Shown here one piece after another: positions 25,463-33,704 of a stretch of 33,704 bases of DNA. Both the position numbers and the translations under genes were made by a program. Every line of letters begins with the position of its first letter. Within the stretch, counting starts at the first letter, position 1. The stretch covers positions 1 through 33,704 of the forward strand of contig WQTN01000143.1 of NCBI GenBank assembly GCA_009786295.1. The letters run 5' to 3'. The DNA comes from Methanomassiliicoccaceae archaeon. Lineage in GTDB: Archaea > Thermoplasmatota > Thermoplasmata > Methanomassiliicoccales > Methanomethylophilaceae. Below the pieces are notes generated by a model, which made no database searches, had not been told where the DNA came from, and saw nothing but the letters and a program-made list of their open reading frames with translations.

Positions 25463-26638
25463 TCAGTCATCGAACGGATCTTCGCCGGCAAGCATATCCT
25501 TGTACATTGCGTACAGTTCGTCAGAGGATATGCATCTGTGCAGCTTAACTGCGGCCTTCCTTACTCTCTCCAGAAGGTCGATGGCTTCCTTATCAGAAAG
25601 CGTGATGCCTCTGTGGGACAGGTCTGTAATGATGGTGTTCCTTCCGGAATGCTTGCCTATCACTATTCTTCTTTCGAGACCGACCTCGCTCGGATCGTAC
25701 GGCTCATAGTTCTTGGCATCCTTTATTATGCCGTCTGCATGGATCCCCGCCTCATGCGCAAAGCAATTGGCTCCGAAGAAGGGCTTTGAGACGTATATCT
25801 CCCTGTTGGCCGCCACAGACACGAACTTCCCCAGAGGCCTGAGCTTCAGAGGGTCTATGCCGGTGTTCTTGTTGAAAATATGCTTGCAAGCCATGACAGC
25901 CTCCTCAAGAGGAGTGTTGCCTGCTCTTTCGCCTATGCCGAGGACAGTTGTGCTCAGGAATCTGGCGCCAGCTTTGATCCCAGCCATGCTGTTGGCTGTT
26001 GCCATGCCGAAGTCGTTGTGCGTGTGCATCTCCACCTCTATCCCGACCTCTTTGATTATCTTCCCCACTCTCTCCGCGCATGTGAAAGGATCCTCTCTTC
26101 CAATGGTGTCGCAGTACCTGAGCCTGTCGGCGCCCGCATTCTTGGCAGTCTTCGCGAACTTGATCAGGAAGTCCATATCGGCTCTGGAAGCATCCTCTGC
26201 GTTGCAAGAGACATATAATCCGTGGGATTTGGCGTATGAAACGCACTGTTCTATCTGTTCAAGGACCCATGTTCTGCTTTTCTTGAGCTTGTGCTCTATA
26301 TGGATATCAGACGAGGACATCGAAATGGCGACGGAATCAACATCGCAATCCAGGCTGGTGTTCACGTCGTCCATGTTCGCGCGGTTCCATCCGAGTATCG
26401 ATGCATTGAGCTTCATGTGCGCTATGTGCTTCACCGCCCGTTTCTCATCGGCCCCCATCGCAGGAATGCCCGCTTCTATCTGCTGAACACCCGCTTCGTC
26501 CAAAAGCTGGGCGATCCTATATTTCTCTACATTTGAAAATACGATCTCTGCTGCCTGCTCTCCGTCTCTGAGCGTGGTGTCGCAAACGCACACATCGTTT
26601 TTTTTCAGTATCTTGTAAACCTCATCTGCTGTTTTCAT
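25463..26638 (-). CDS. Homocitrate synthase family protein (NifV/AksA-like)
   Basis: A 391-residue acyltransferase of the DRE-TIM family, joining acetyl-CoA to a 2-oxoacid. DTTLRDGEQAA (about 20-30) holds the catalytic Arg24 and metal-binding Asp25; HTHND (205-209) gives the two metal histidines. GERAGNTPLEE and HEAGIHADGIIKDAKNYEP are closer to NifV-type homocitrate synthases than to LeuA, and no C-terminal leucine-binding domain is present. In methanogens AksA starts coenzyme B synthesis, which is my preferred role; citramalate or isopropylmalate synthesis remains possible. Start at 26638 follows GGGGGAG nine bases upstream, and the 33 codons before it are unlike the family. Confidence 0.88.
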   Translation of the reverse strand: MKTADEVYKILKKNDVCVCDTTLRDGEQAAEIVFSNVEKYRIAQLLDEAGVQQIEAGIPAMGADEKRAVKHIAHMKLNASILGWNRANMDDVNTSLDCDVDSVAISMSSSDIHIEHKLKKSRTWVLEQIEQCVSYAKSHGLYVSCNAEDASRADMDFLIKFAKTAKNAGADRLRYCDTIGREDPFTCAERVGKIIKEVGIEVEMHTHNDFGMATANSMAGIKAGARFLSTTVLGIGERAGNTPLEEAVMACKHIFNKNTGIDPLKLRPLGKFVSVAANREIYVSKPFFGANCFAHEAGIHADGIIKDAKNYEPYDPSEVGLERRIVIGKHSGRNTIITDLSHRGITLSDKEAIDLLERVRKAAVKLHRCISSDELYAMYKDMLAGEDPFDD

Positions 26639-26736
26639 CTTCTTCAACTCCCCCTGGAATCCACCTCTAGAAAACATATGGCTGTTATCGGTTGCAAAGG
26701 GGAGTGTATGATGACAATTAAAAACTTTCTGATGCA

Positions 26737-26747
26737 CCTATATAGTG
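26737..26747 (-). promoter_or_regulatory. TATA-like box for the homocitrate synthase gene
   Basis: The minus strand reads ACACTATATAGG, about 100 bases before the start at 26638. Initiation near 26713 would give a leader of about 75 bases carrying a strong ribosome site. Most other promoters here suggest little or no leader. Confidence 0.5.
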
Positions 26748-26777
26748 TATATTAGGGGCTGGGTAGAAAAAGCGGAC

Positions 26778-27806
26778 TTACCTCTTATATCTCAGCAATG
26801 CCCCCATGCCGCCAAGCGCAGAAAGCTCTTTTCCGGCATCATGCTGCCCGGACACCACAAGGACCCTTCCCTGCTGGGCCTCCACTGTTCTGATCAGATC
26901 ATCCAGATCCTTTTCTCTCAATGCGGAATCCAGAACAAGGAGAGTATCCACTGCGCCTGCGGCAGCAGAATCCCTTATCTCTTCCGGGCCGTACGCGGCC
27001 AGCCCGTCCTTCCCTATCTCTCCCATGAGCTTCTCTACGGCCTCCATCTCTATGCCGACGGACGACTCCCTCAGGATGCCGGCGCCCATTCCTGTCTTGA
27101 TGACCTCATTGACTCCTGCCATCCCTGACTGGCCGGTATGGTGCACATGCATTCCTTTGTATCCTCTTCTCTTGAGTTCTTCGGCAAGGGATTCCTTTTC
27201 AAAACCCGTGCCCAGAAGAACTATCGGCATGTTCTCAGAGACAAGAGGCTCGATCTTCGAGATGATCTCCGAATGATAACTGTCCTCTTTGGTCTTCTCT
27301 TCATATTGTTTCCCGGACCTCATCGATCTGATGCTTGCGACCTCTTTCAATCCGAACTGTCTCAACACAGCTATCGTCGCGTCGTCCTGGTCAAGAGAGA
27401 TGAACAGTATCTTCGGCTTCCTGGAATCCCTGACGGCTCTGTCCAGCCGGTCCAGCTGCGAATCCTTCCATTTTGTCTTTGTAATGAGGAGATCGTCCCC
27501 GGTCTCGAATAAAAGCGTATGGTGCTGGCCGATATCCTGAGGTCCGGTCTCAATGGTCCCGAGGACCCTCAGCCGGATTTCGTCCTCGGAGAATTCTATC
27601 TTTTCCATCCTTATGCCGAGGGTCATCCGTTTCTTCTCCGCCCTCTCCGCCCTCAGCTTGTCTGCCTGCTTTTCTTCCCTTCTTGTGGTCGAAGCGGTGA
27701 CCAGATCCCCTACCGTAAGGACATTGAAAAGGTGCCAGACATCTTCATCCGCCTCCAGCAATATTCTTACGTTCCCGCTGTTGATGTCTTTTCCGAGGAT
27801 CCGCAT
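26778..27806 (-). CDS. pelA: mRNA surveillance protein pelota
   Basis: A 342-residue Pelota/Dom34 protein that, with aEF1A or ABCE1 in archaea, recognises stalled ribosomes and frees them. The N-terminal Sm-like domain begins MRILGKDINSGNVRILLE and includes EDVWHLFNVLTVGDLV, a family hallmark, followed by a basic stretch; a central eRF1-like domain and an eL30-like C-terminal domain (GAVDTLLVLDSALRE) follow. The ATG at 27806 is preceded by TTAGGAGGG, the strongest ribosome site in the window. The frame extends 14 codons upstream without family similarity. The gene is diverged from carA. Confidence 0.95.
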   Translation of the reverse strand: MRILGKDINSGNVRILLEADEDVWHLFNVLTVGDLVTASTTRREEKQADKLRAERAEKKRMTLGIRMEKIEFSEDEIRLRVLGTIETGPQDIGQHHTLLFETGDDLLITKTKWKDSQLDRLDRAVRDSRKPKILFISLDQDDATIAVLRQFGLKEVASIRSMRSGKQYEEKTKEDSYHSEIISKIEPLVSENMPIVLLGTGFEKESLAEELKRRGYKGMHVHHTGQSGMAGVNEVIKTGMGAGILRESSVGIEMEAVEKLMGEIGKDGLAAYGPEEIRDSAAAGAVDTLLVLDSALREKDLDDLIRTVEAQQGRVLVVSGQHDAGKELSALGGMGALLRYKR

Positions 27807-27910
27807 GACCCTCCTAAGGTACTTCGTCTTTATCCCTATTTCGTTCAATATCGGGGTGTTTGTCTGGTATCGGACAACAGAGGATTAAGGGTGTTCTGAC
27901 GTTTCCCAAG

Positions 27911-27923
27911 CTATTAAATACGG
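27911..27923. promoter_or_regulatory. Shared TATA-like element between pelota and carA
   Basis: CTATTAAATACGG is AT-rich on both strands. On the plus strand it lies about 30 bases before the carA ATG at 27947. On the minus strand it lies about 105 bases before the pelota ATG and would give a leader of about 80 bases. One element could serve both genes. Confidence 0.45.
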
Positions 27924-27946
27924 TTCGCAACTCTGATTGATTCTCG

Positions 27947-29032
27947 ATGGCGAAAAGTTATTTGGTACTCGAGGATGGAAGTGTCTTCGAAGGAGAACCC
28001 TTCGGGCACAGAGCGCCGGCAACGGGCGAGGTTGTTTTCTCTACCGGAATGTCGGGTTATCAGGAAAGTCTTACGGATCCATCCTTCAGGGGTCAGATAC
28101 TCGTCATGACCTATCCTCTGATAGGAAACTATGGCACAAATGATGATTATTGTCAGTCGGAACAGGTCCACACGAGAGGTCTTGTTGTACGTGAATACTG
28201 CAAAGAGCCGTCGCCGATGTACGGCGGGCACACGATCGATGATTTCCTGAAGCACCACAAGGTCCCCGGAATATCAGGAATAGATACAAGGGACCTTGTG
28301 ATCAGAATAAGGACGAAAGGAACGTTCAAAGGCGCCATCACGGAAGACAAAGAGGGAATAGAAGAACTGATCAAAAAACTTCAGCGCATGCCTTCCCCCT
28401 CGGAAAGCAATCTTGTGGAAGAAGTGTCGTCAAAGAAGATAGAGAAGTACAACTTCGGAAAAGAACACTGCGTAGGTCTGCTCGACTGCGGAGAGAAGAG
28501 CGGAATAGTGAGGGACCTGTCGAAATGGTTCAATGTCACCGTGTTCCCGTACAACACCCCCGCCGACGTGATAGTCGATCATAAAGTGAAGGGGATCCTT
28601 CTTTCCAACGGCCCCGGGGACCCGTCGCATCCCGCCATACTCAAAACAACGGCGAGGACAGTCGCGGACCTTTCCGTGCAAATGCCGATGTTCGGGATAT
28701 GCCTGGGAAGCCAGATAGTAGGCGTCGCGATGGGCGGCAAGACGTATAAGATGAAATTCGGGCACCGCGGAAGCAACCAGCCGGTGAAATACAGAGGCAA
28801 GGTGTTCATCACTTCTCAGAATCACGGGTTCGCGGTAGATGAGAACAGCCTTGAAGGAAAAGACCTGATCGCAGATCAGATAAATGTCAACGACGGCACC
28901 GTGGAAGGTCTGAGGCACAGAGACCTTCCGCTGTTCACATCCCAATATCATCCGGAAGCGTCTCCGGGACCTTGGGACACATCCTTCCTTTTCGATGAGT
29001 TCGCAAAAGCGGCGAAGGGGGGACGCAGATGA
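27947..29032 (+). CDS. carA: Carbamoyl-phosphate synthase, small (glutaminase) subunit
   Basis: A 361-residue subunit that hydrolyses glutamine and passes ammonia to CarB for carbamoyl phosphate, used in arginine and pyrimidine synthesis. The N-terminal domain starts LVLEDGSVFEGEPFG with FSTGMSGYQESLTDPS near 31-46. The class I amidotransferase domain has Cys252 in FGICLGSQ and His335/Glu337 in SQYHPEAS. It is near full length for the family. The ATG, about 30 bases after a TATA-like element, has no Shine-Dalgarno site, suggesting a leaderless operon start. It overlaps carB by four bases (ATGA). Confidence 0.97.
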   Translation: MAKSYLVLEDGSVFEGEPFGHRAPATGEVVFSTGMSGYQESLTDPSFRGQILVMTYPLIGNYGTNDDYCQSEQVHTRGLVVREYCKEPSPMYGGHTIDDFLKHHKVPGISGIDTRDLVIRIRTKGTFKGAITEDKEGIEELIKKLQRMPSPSESNLVEEVSSKKIEKYNFGKEHCVGLLDCGEKSGIVRDLSKWFNVTVFPYNTPADVIVDHKVKGILLSNGPGDPSHPAILKTTARTVADLSVQMPMFGICLGSQIVGVAMGGKTYKMKFGHRGSNQPVKYRGKVFITSQNHGFAVDENSLEGKDLIADQINVNDGTVEGLRHRDLPLFTSQYHPEASPGPWDTSFLFDEFAKAAKGGRR

Positions 29033-32000
29033 GGAAAGATTACAAGAAGCTCATGGTTATCGGTTCCGGCCCCATCGTTATCGGTCAGGCCGCAGAGTTC
29101 GATTTCTCCGGCACCCAAGCATGCCGGTCGCTGAAAGAGGAAGGTTATACCACCGTGCTTGTGAACTCCAACCCGGCCACGATACAGACCGACCCCGAAA
29201 CAGCGGACAGCGTATACATCGAACCGCTCCAGGTCCCGCTAATCATAAAGATCATCGAGAAAGAGGGTGTGGACGGCGTGCTTTCCGGAATGGGCGGGCA
29301 GACCGCCCTGAACATATGCTCCGAGCTAGCCGAAAGCGGAGAACTGAAAAGACTGGGGGTATCGCTGCTCGGGACGCAGCCGGATGCCATTGCCATGTCG
29401 GAAGACCGCGAGCTTTTCAAAGAAACGATGGAAAGGATAGGGGAACCGGTACCTCTGAGCAGAAGCGTCACATCGATACAAGAGGCCGTTGAGGCAGTGA
29501 AGATGATAGGAAAATATCCCGTCCTCATCAGGCCGGCATATACGCTGGGAGGAACCGGCGGCGGGATAGCTTACAATGAACAGGAACTGGTAGAAATATG
29601 CGCAAGAGGCCTTGCATACTCCCGCATACACCAGGTGCTGATAGAAGAGAGCGTTCTCGGATGGAAGGAGTACGAGTACGAGGTCATGAGAGATTCCAAG
29701 GACAACTCCATAATAATCTGTAATATAGAAAATCTAGACGCGATGGGGATACACACAGGGGAAAGCATCGTATGCGCCCCCTGTCTGACGCTGTCGGACA
29801 AAGATCATCAGAGGCTGAGGACATCCTCGCTGAAGGTCATAAAGGCCCTGAACATCGAGGGAGGGTGCAATGTCCAGTTCGCTTTTAACCCAGAGAACGG
29901 AGATTACAGGCTGATAGAGGTCAACCCCCGTGTCTCAAGATCGTCCGCACTGGCATCAAAAGCGACCGGATATCCAATAGCAAGAGTGGCGACGAAGATC
30001 GCGGTGGGTTATACGCTGGACGAGATACCGAACAGGATAACCGGCACCACATACGCCGCATTCGAGCCTGCGATAGATTATGTCGTAGTGAAGATCCCGC
30101 GGTGGCCCTTCGATAAGTTCCGCACCGTCGACAGGCATCTAGGGACGCAGATGAAGAGCACCGGCGAGATAATGTCCATCGGCCGCACGTTCGAAGAGGC
30201 GATCATGAAGGGGCTGAGGTCCCTGGAGATAGGGGTCAAAGGCCTCGACAGCATGAACTTCACTAACGAAGAGATCGCCGAAGAGCTTGTCAACGCGACC
30301 GACAAACGCATATTTGCTATGGGGGACGCGCTCAGAAAAGGATGGACCCCGGAGAAGATCGCGGACATTACCAAATGGGACGTGTTCTTTGTCAAAAAAA
30401 TAAGGAACATTGTCGAGATGGAGAACAGGATCAAAAGCGGGCCGCTTACCAAAGAACTTCTGAAAGAAGCAAAATACATGGGATTCTCCGATGAGAAGAT
30501 AGCGGAACTTATCAGCAGGCCGGAATCAGAGATCAGGAAGGAAAGGATCTCGCACGGCATAATCCCCGTATACAAGATGGTCGACACCTGCGCAGCGGAA
30601 TTCAATGCGGAGACACCGTATTTCTATTCTTCATACGGAACATCCACCGAGGCGAAGAAGGACGATAAGAAAAAGAAGGTCCTGATCATCGGCGGAGGAC
30701 CGATAAGGATAGGACAGGGAATCGAGTTCGACTATTGCTGCGTGCACGGCGTGATGGCCCTGCAGGAAGAAGGAGTGAGCGCAGTAATAATAAACAACAA
30801 TCCGGAGACGGTATCCACCGACTACGATATCTCAGACCGCCTCTATTTTGACCCTATAACTCTGGAAGATGTCCTGAACGTTATCGAGGCGGAAGAGATC
30901 GACGGCGTGGTCTGCCAATACGGCGGGCAGACGAGCGTTAATCTTGCTGTCGATCTTGAGAAGGCGCTAGCAGGCACAAAGACCAAGATACTCGGGACCA
31001 GCCCCGACATGATGGACGTTGCGGAGGACAGGAGAAGGTTCTCCAAGCTGATGGACAAACTCGGAATAAAACAGCCCGAATCGGGCACCGGTTATTCTTT
31101 TGAGGAGGCGAAAGAGATAGCGGAATCGATAGGCTATCCCGTGCTGGTAAGGCCGTCCTATGTTCTCGGCGGAAGGGCGATGGAGATCGTTTATTCAACG
31201 GAAGAACTGAAACTGTATGTCGAGACCGCAGTGAAAGTATCGAGGAACCACCCGATACTCATTGACAATTATCTCACGGAGGCGATCGAAATAGATGTGG
31301 ACATCGTTTCTGACGGCAAGGACGTATACATCGGCGGGATAATGGAACACATCGAGTACGCAGGCTGTCATTCCGGGGATGCGACAATGGTCCTGCCCCC
31401 GTTCACACTGTCCAAAAAGATAATCGGCGATGTCATCTGCATATGCAACAAGGTTGCCTCGGCGCTGGAAGTGAAAGGGCTTCTGAACATCCAGCTTGCT
31501 GTGAAAGACAACGAGGTATACATGATAGAAGCGAACCCGAGGGCGTCGCGCACGATACCGTTCATTTCCAAAGCTACCGGGATACCGTTGGCAAAGATAG
31601 CTACAAAGATCATGCTCGGAAAGACCCTGAAGGACTTCGGGCTGTCGGAGTACAAAGAGATAGATCACTACGCCATCAAAGCTTCCGTGTTCCCATTCCT
31701 TAAACTGCCGGGCGTCGATTCCATACTCACCCCGGAGATGAAGAGCACCGGCGAGGTGATGGGTATCGATCAAGACTTCGATGTCGCATGCTACAAGGCC
31801 CTTGTCGCCGCCGGCAACAAGCTGCCGAAAGGAGGCGGTGTTTACATAACGGTCAACAATGCCGACAAAGAAAGGGTGCTTCCGGTCGCCAAAGAGCTTT
31901 TGGAACTTGGATTCTGTATCTATGCTACGAAGGGCACGTCCACCTATCTCAGGGAGAACGGGGTGGAGACAACGACCGTTTTCAAAATAGACGACAATAT

Positions 32001-32235
32001 GAAACCCAACGCCATAGGTCTGATGAGGGAAGGCAAGATCAATCTTATTATCAACACGCCGTCCCAGATGTCAGGGCCTGTAAGGGACGGGCATAAGACA
32101 AGAAGGCTTGCGGTCGAACTCGAGATACCTTTCCTGACGACTATACAGGGCGCGGACGCAGCCGTCGGTGCCATAAGGGTAGCCAAAGAAGAAAGTTTCC
32201 AAGTAAGGTCCATGAAAGAGTTCCACAAACTCTGA
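29029..32235 (+). CDS. carB: Carbamoyl-phosphate synthase, large subunit
   Basis: A 1068-residue complete large subunit. The internal duplication is evident: GSGPIVIGQAAEFDFSG near residue 12 and GGGPIRIGQGIEFDYC near 559. Each half contains an ATP-grasp domain (RPAYTLGGTGGG, VNPRVSRSSALASKATG; RPSYVLGGRAMEI, ANPRASRTIPFISKATG), one phosphorylating bicarbonate and the other carbamate. The last about 140 residues form the MGS-like allosteric domain (GFCIYATKGTSTYLRENG), which in bacteria binds UMP or ornithine. Its ATG overlaps the carA stop. Its stop is one base from the end of the convergent envelope gene, with no terminator visible between. Confidence 0.97.
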   Translation: MRKDYKKLMVIGSGPIVIGQAAEFDFSGTQACRSLKEEGYTTVLVNSNPATIQTDPETADSVYIEPLQVPLIIKIIEKEGVDGVLSGMGGQTALNICSELAESGELKRLGVSLLGTQPDAIAMSEDRELFKETMERIGEPVPLSRSVTSIQEAVEAVKMIGKYPVLIRPAYTLGGTGGGIAYNEQELVEICARGLAYSRIHQVLIEESVLGWKEYEYEVMRDSKDNSIIICNIENLDAMGIHTGESIVCAPCLTLSDKDHQRLRTSSLKVIKALNIEGGCNVQFAFNPENGDYRLIEVNPRVSRSSALASKATGYPIARVATKIAVGYTLDEIPNRITGTTYAAFEPAIDYVVVKIPRWPFDKFRTVDRHLGTQMKSTGEIMSIGRTFEEAIMKGLRSLEIGVKGLDSMNFTNEEIAEELVNATDKRIFAMGDALRKGWTPEKIADITKWDVFFVKKIRNIVEMENRIKSGPLTKELLKEAKYMGFSDEKIAELISRPESEIRKERISHGIIPVYKMVDTCAAEFNAETPYFYSSYGTSTEAKKDDKKKKVLIIGGGPIRIGQGIEFDYCCVHGVMALQEEGVSAVIINNNPETVSTDYDISDRLYFDPITLEDVLNVIEAEEIDGVVCQYGGQTSVNLAVDLEKALAGTKTKILGTSPDMMDVAEDRRRFSKLMDKLGIKQPESGTGYSFEEAKEIAESIGYPVLVRPSYVLGGRAMEIVYSTEELKLYVETAVKVSRNHPILIDNYLTEAIEIDVDIVSDGKDVYIGGIMEHIEYAGCHSGDATMVLPPFTLSKKIIGDVICICNKVASALEVKGLLNIQLAVKDNEVYMIEANPRASRTIPFISKATGIPLAKIATKIMLGKTLKDFGLSEYKEIDHYAIKASVFPFLKLPGVDSILTPEMKSTGEVMGIDQDFDVACYKALVAAGNKLPKGGGVYITVNNADKERVLPVAKELLELGFCIYATKGTSTYLRENGVETTTVFKIDDNMKPNAIGLMREGKINLIINTPSQMSGPVRDGHKTRRLAVELEIPFLTTIQGADAAVGAIRVAKEESFQVRSMKEFHKL

Positions 32236-32236
32236 A

Positions 32237-33556
32237 TCATTTAGCCTTGGATTTATTGTTCCCTATTATGAGGGCGGCAAGACCCAGTATAACTATGACG
32301 GTCAGCACGCCGATCACTACCAGGAGCATGGGCACTTTGCTTTTGGCCGGTTCCAGATAATGGTTGGAGGTAGTGAAGGTAGCATCATCGGTCACTGTCA
32401 AAGTATCTCCGCGCTTGAACGGTTTGCCGTCCTTGAAGATATCAGGCACGTCTGTGTGTCCCCGTGCCGGGGTTACGGTGATGACGTATTTTGCCTCATA
32501 TGCGGCATACTCCGACCATGAGCTCCCTCTTTCTATCCCGTTTATTTTCCATATGATGTTTTCATCCTTTGCAAAGGACAGCCTATACGAGATCTTCTCG
32601 GCATCTCCTAAAACGTCAGTGCTTCCGATCTGTATGTTGGAGCTCTCAGTCACTATGTTTCCGGACTCGTCTCTCCAATCTGTAAGCCGCCAGTCCTTAA
32701 GGCTCGTCGTGACAGGGAAGACCAAGGTCTTTTTTCCTGTTTTATCTTTGTATTCGGTAGCATATTCTGTACCGGCAATTGCGAATTTAGTCTGAACAGC
32801 GGGGTATTTTATGTTCGCGGGACCGAAGTTGGCTTTTCCGTAGACAAGTATGCATCCTGCATTGTCAATTGTGATCATCCCGGTTATCTTGGCGTTGTTG
32901 GTCGATTCGGTCAAATATTCAGGAGCACGCCCGATATTCAGGATATCAGTGACCCTGAAGATGCTCCCTCCGTATATCTGGAGCTCGCCTGTAACGGTTC
33001 CGTTCCTGATATTAGCTACAGAATTCAATGTCCCGTGGCCGACGGTCATCACTCCGTCGACCGACAGCTTTCCTCCTCCGAGGCATTCTAAAATACTCTC
33101 TTTGTTGGAGCCAAAATTGAATATTCCTCCACTGAGCACTTCCAAAGAACCTGCGACAACGACTTCGGCAGTGTTCTTGTTATTATCCATTGTCATCAGT
33201 CCGCCGGATGATACAACGATAGAGCCCCTGGATTCCACCAACAGGTCCCCTGAGGAAACCAATGTTCCCTTAACATCCAGCACTGTTACCGCCGGGATTG
33301 TCAATGAAAATCCGTTGTCATCCAACGTGACTCCAGGTTTTATTGTTGCGTTTCTGAAGAGAATAGTGTCTCCGTTCAGTATTATCTCGTCCCCGCTGAC
33401 GGCTTCATCAAGAGCCAGCGCAAGATCGAACGAACCGCTGCCTACCAGAAGAACATCATCTGCCTTTGCAGAATCATCGCTGAAAGATACGACTGCAAGC
33501 ATCCCTATCAATGCTACGAGAGCGGCCGAAACCAGCAAACTCCTTCTTCTGTGCAT
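32237..33556 (-). CDS. Envelope protein related to the 1155-residue protein
   Basis: A 439-residue secreted protein with a basic-hydrophobic signal peptide ending FSDDSAKA and a C-terminal helix (MLLVVIGVLTVIVILGLAAL) followed by basic GNNKSKAK. The middle is a chain of short beta-strands (LVSSGDLLVESRGSIVVSSGG, then VVVAGSLEVLSGGIF) suggesting a beta-helix. The stretch VSGDEIILN...ATIKPGVTLDDNGF parallels VSGDELNLR...ATLKAGVKLDDKGY of the 1155-residue protein, and similarity continues to a KINGIERGSSW-like domain near the C-terminus. A GGGAGG site is four bases before the ATG. Function unknown; probably an anchored surface component. Confidence 0.85.
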   Translation of the reverse strand: MHRRRSLLVSAALVALIGMLAVVSFSDDSAKADDVLLVGSGSFDLALALDEAVSGDEIILNGDTILFRNATIKPGVTLDDNGFSLTIPAVTVLDVKGTLVSSGDLLVESRGSIVVSSGGLMTMDNNKNTAEVVVAGSLEVLSGGIFNFGSNKESILECLGGGKLSVDGVMTVGHGTLNSVANIRNGTVTGELQIYGGSIFRVTDILNIGRAPEYLTESTNNAKITGMITIDNAGCILVYGKANFGPANIKYPAVQTKFAIAGTEYATEYKDKTGKKTLVFPVTTSLKDWRLTDWRDESGNIVTESSNIQIGSTDVLGDAEKISYRLSFAKDENIIWKINGIERGSSWSEYAAYEAKYVITVTPARGHTDVPDIFKDGKPFKRGDTLTVTDDATFTTSNHYLEPAKSKVPMLLVVIGVLTVIVILGLAALIIGNNKSKAK

Positions 33557-33587
33557 TTTCCTCCCTTAACAGTAGAGTACACGTATA

Positions 33588-33600
33588 AGGATATAAAAGT
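33588..33600 (-). promoter_or_regulatory. TATA-like box for the 439-residue envelope gene
   Basis: The minus strand reads ACTTTTATATCCT about 35-45 bases before the ATG at 33556, leaving room for a short leader with GGGAGG. Confidence 0.55.
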
Positions 33601-33625
33601 GTGCTTTAACGGGGCTTTCAGGAAA

Positions 33626-33704
33626 TCATACCTCCATTGACCCTGGCCTGAGTTCGAATAATCTTCTGAAGTTATGAGCTATCGATCTTAACAGCACCTC
33701 CACG
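33626..33704 (-). pseudogene. Possible C-terminal end of a transposase, cut by the window edge
   Basis: The last 25 codons of an open frame enter from the right edge, reading VEVLLRSIAHNFRRLFELR then PGSMEV and stop. Runs such as RSIAHNFRRL resemble the ends of DDE transposases, but the piece is too short to assign and could be any protein or chance. Whether it is intact or broken cannot be seen; it is listed as a partial, tentative coding segment. Confidence 0.3.

Noticed and set aside
25713-26486. A 257-codon plus-strand frame with hydrophobic stretches
   Set aside because: It is antisense to the homocitrate synthase gene, whose motifs are complete.
1-33704. CRISPR array
   Set aside because: No set of identical 24-40-base repeats with regular spacers was seen; the 23-base and 40-base repeats are too few and too degenerate.

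Overview
The window looks like chromosomal DNA of a methanogenic archaeon, most likely of the Methanomassiliicoccales (Methanomethylophilaceae-like). The archaeal signs are a pelota gene, AT-rich TATA boxes 25-30 bases before start codons that often lack a Shine-Dalgarno site, an ACT-domain regulator of the COG2150 type, and a NifV/AksA-type homocitrate synthase of the kind used for coenzyme B. The narrower guess rests on weaker signs: very large envelope proteins whose signal peptides end in an SDDS-A motif, and no TAG stop codon among the 20 complete genes (17 TGA, 3 TAA), as expected where TAG encodes pyrrolysine. No rRNA, tRNA, CRISPR array or complete mobile element was seen.

Bases 1-4864 hold a histidine biosynthesis locus on the minus strand in two units: hisG-hisC-hisH-hisA, then hisB-hisF-hisI (hisI cut by the window edge). 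Genes within each unit overlap or abut. The gap before hisB carries three 17-base palindromes at an exact 23-base period, a candidate operator array. Bases 4945-7446 hold an accessory pair: a DUF4143-type AAA ATPase and a Fic-domain protein, separated by an AT-rich spacer with degenerate 40-base repeats. The Fic promoter is covered by two long palindromes. Bases 7484-8990 hold asd and an AroQ chorismate mutase.

Bases 9112-16374 are one gene for a 2420-residue envelope protein (BspA-type leucine-rich repeats, a calcium-binding-like loop, about 13 InlB-type beta repeats, three membrane helices) with a strong terminator. A 780-base divergent region follows, then a COG2150 HTH-ACT regulator preceded by potential RNA hairpins. 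Bases 18065-21532 encode a 1155-residue envelope protein whose leader holds four alternating complementary segments. Its C-terminal half is related to the 439-residue envelope protein at 32237-33556.

The rest is mostly housekeeping: an ABC-F ATPase, a CPA2-type cation/proton antiporter, homocitrate synthase, pelota, and the carAB operon. The extreme right edge holds 25 codons that may be the end of a transposase.

Much of the window serves amino-acid and nucleotide supply (His, Asp-family and aromatic amino acids, carbamoyl phosphate). Between these blocks sit genes for the cell surface and a possible stress or defence module. All assignments are from reading the sequence; no database search was made.
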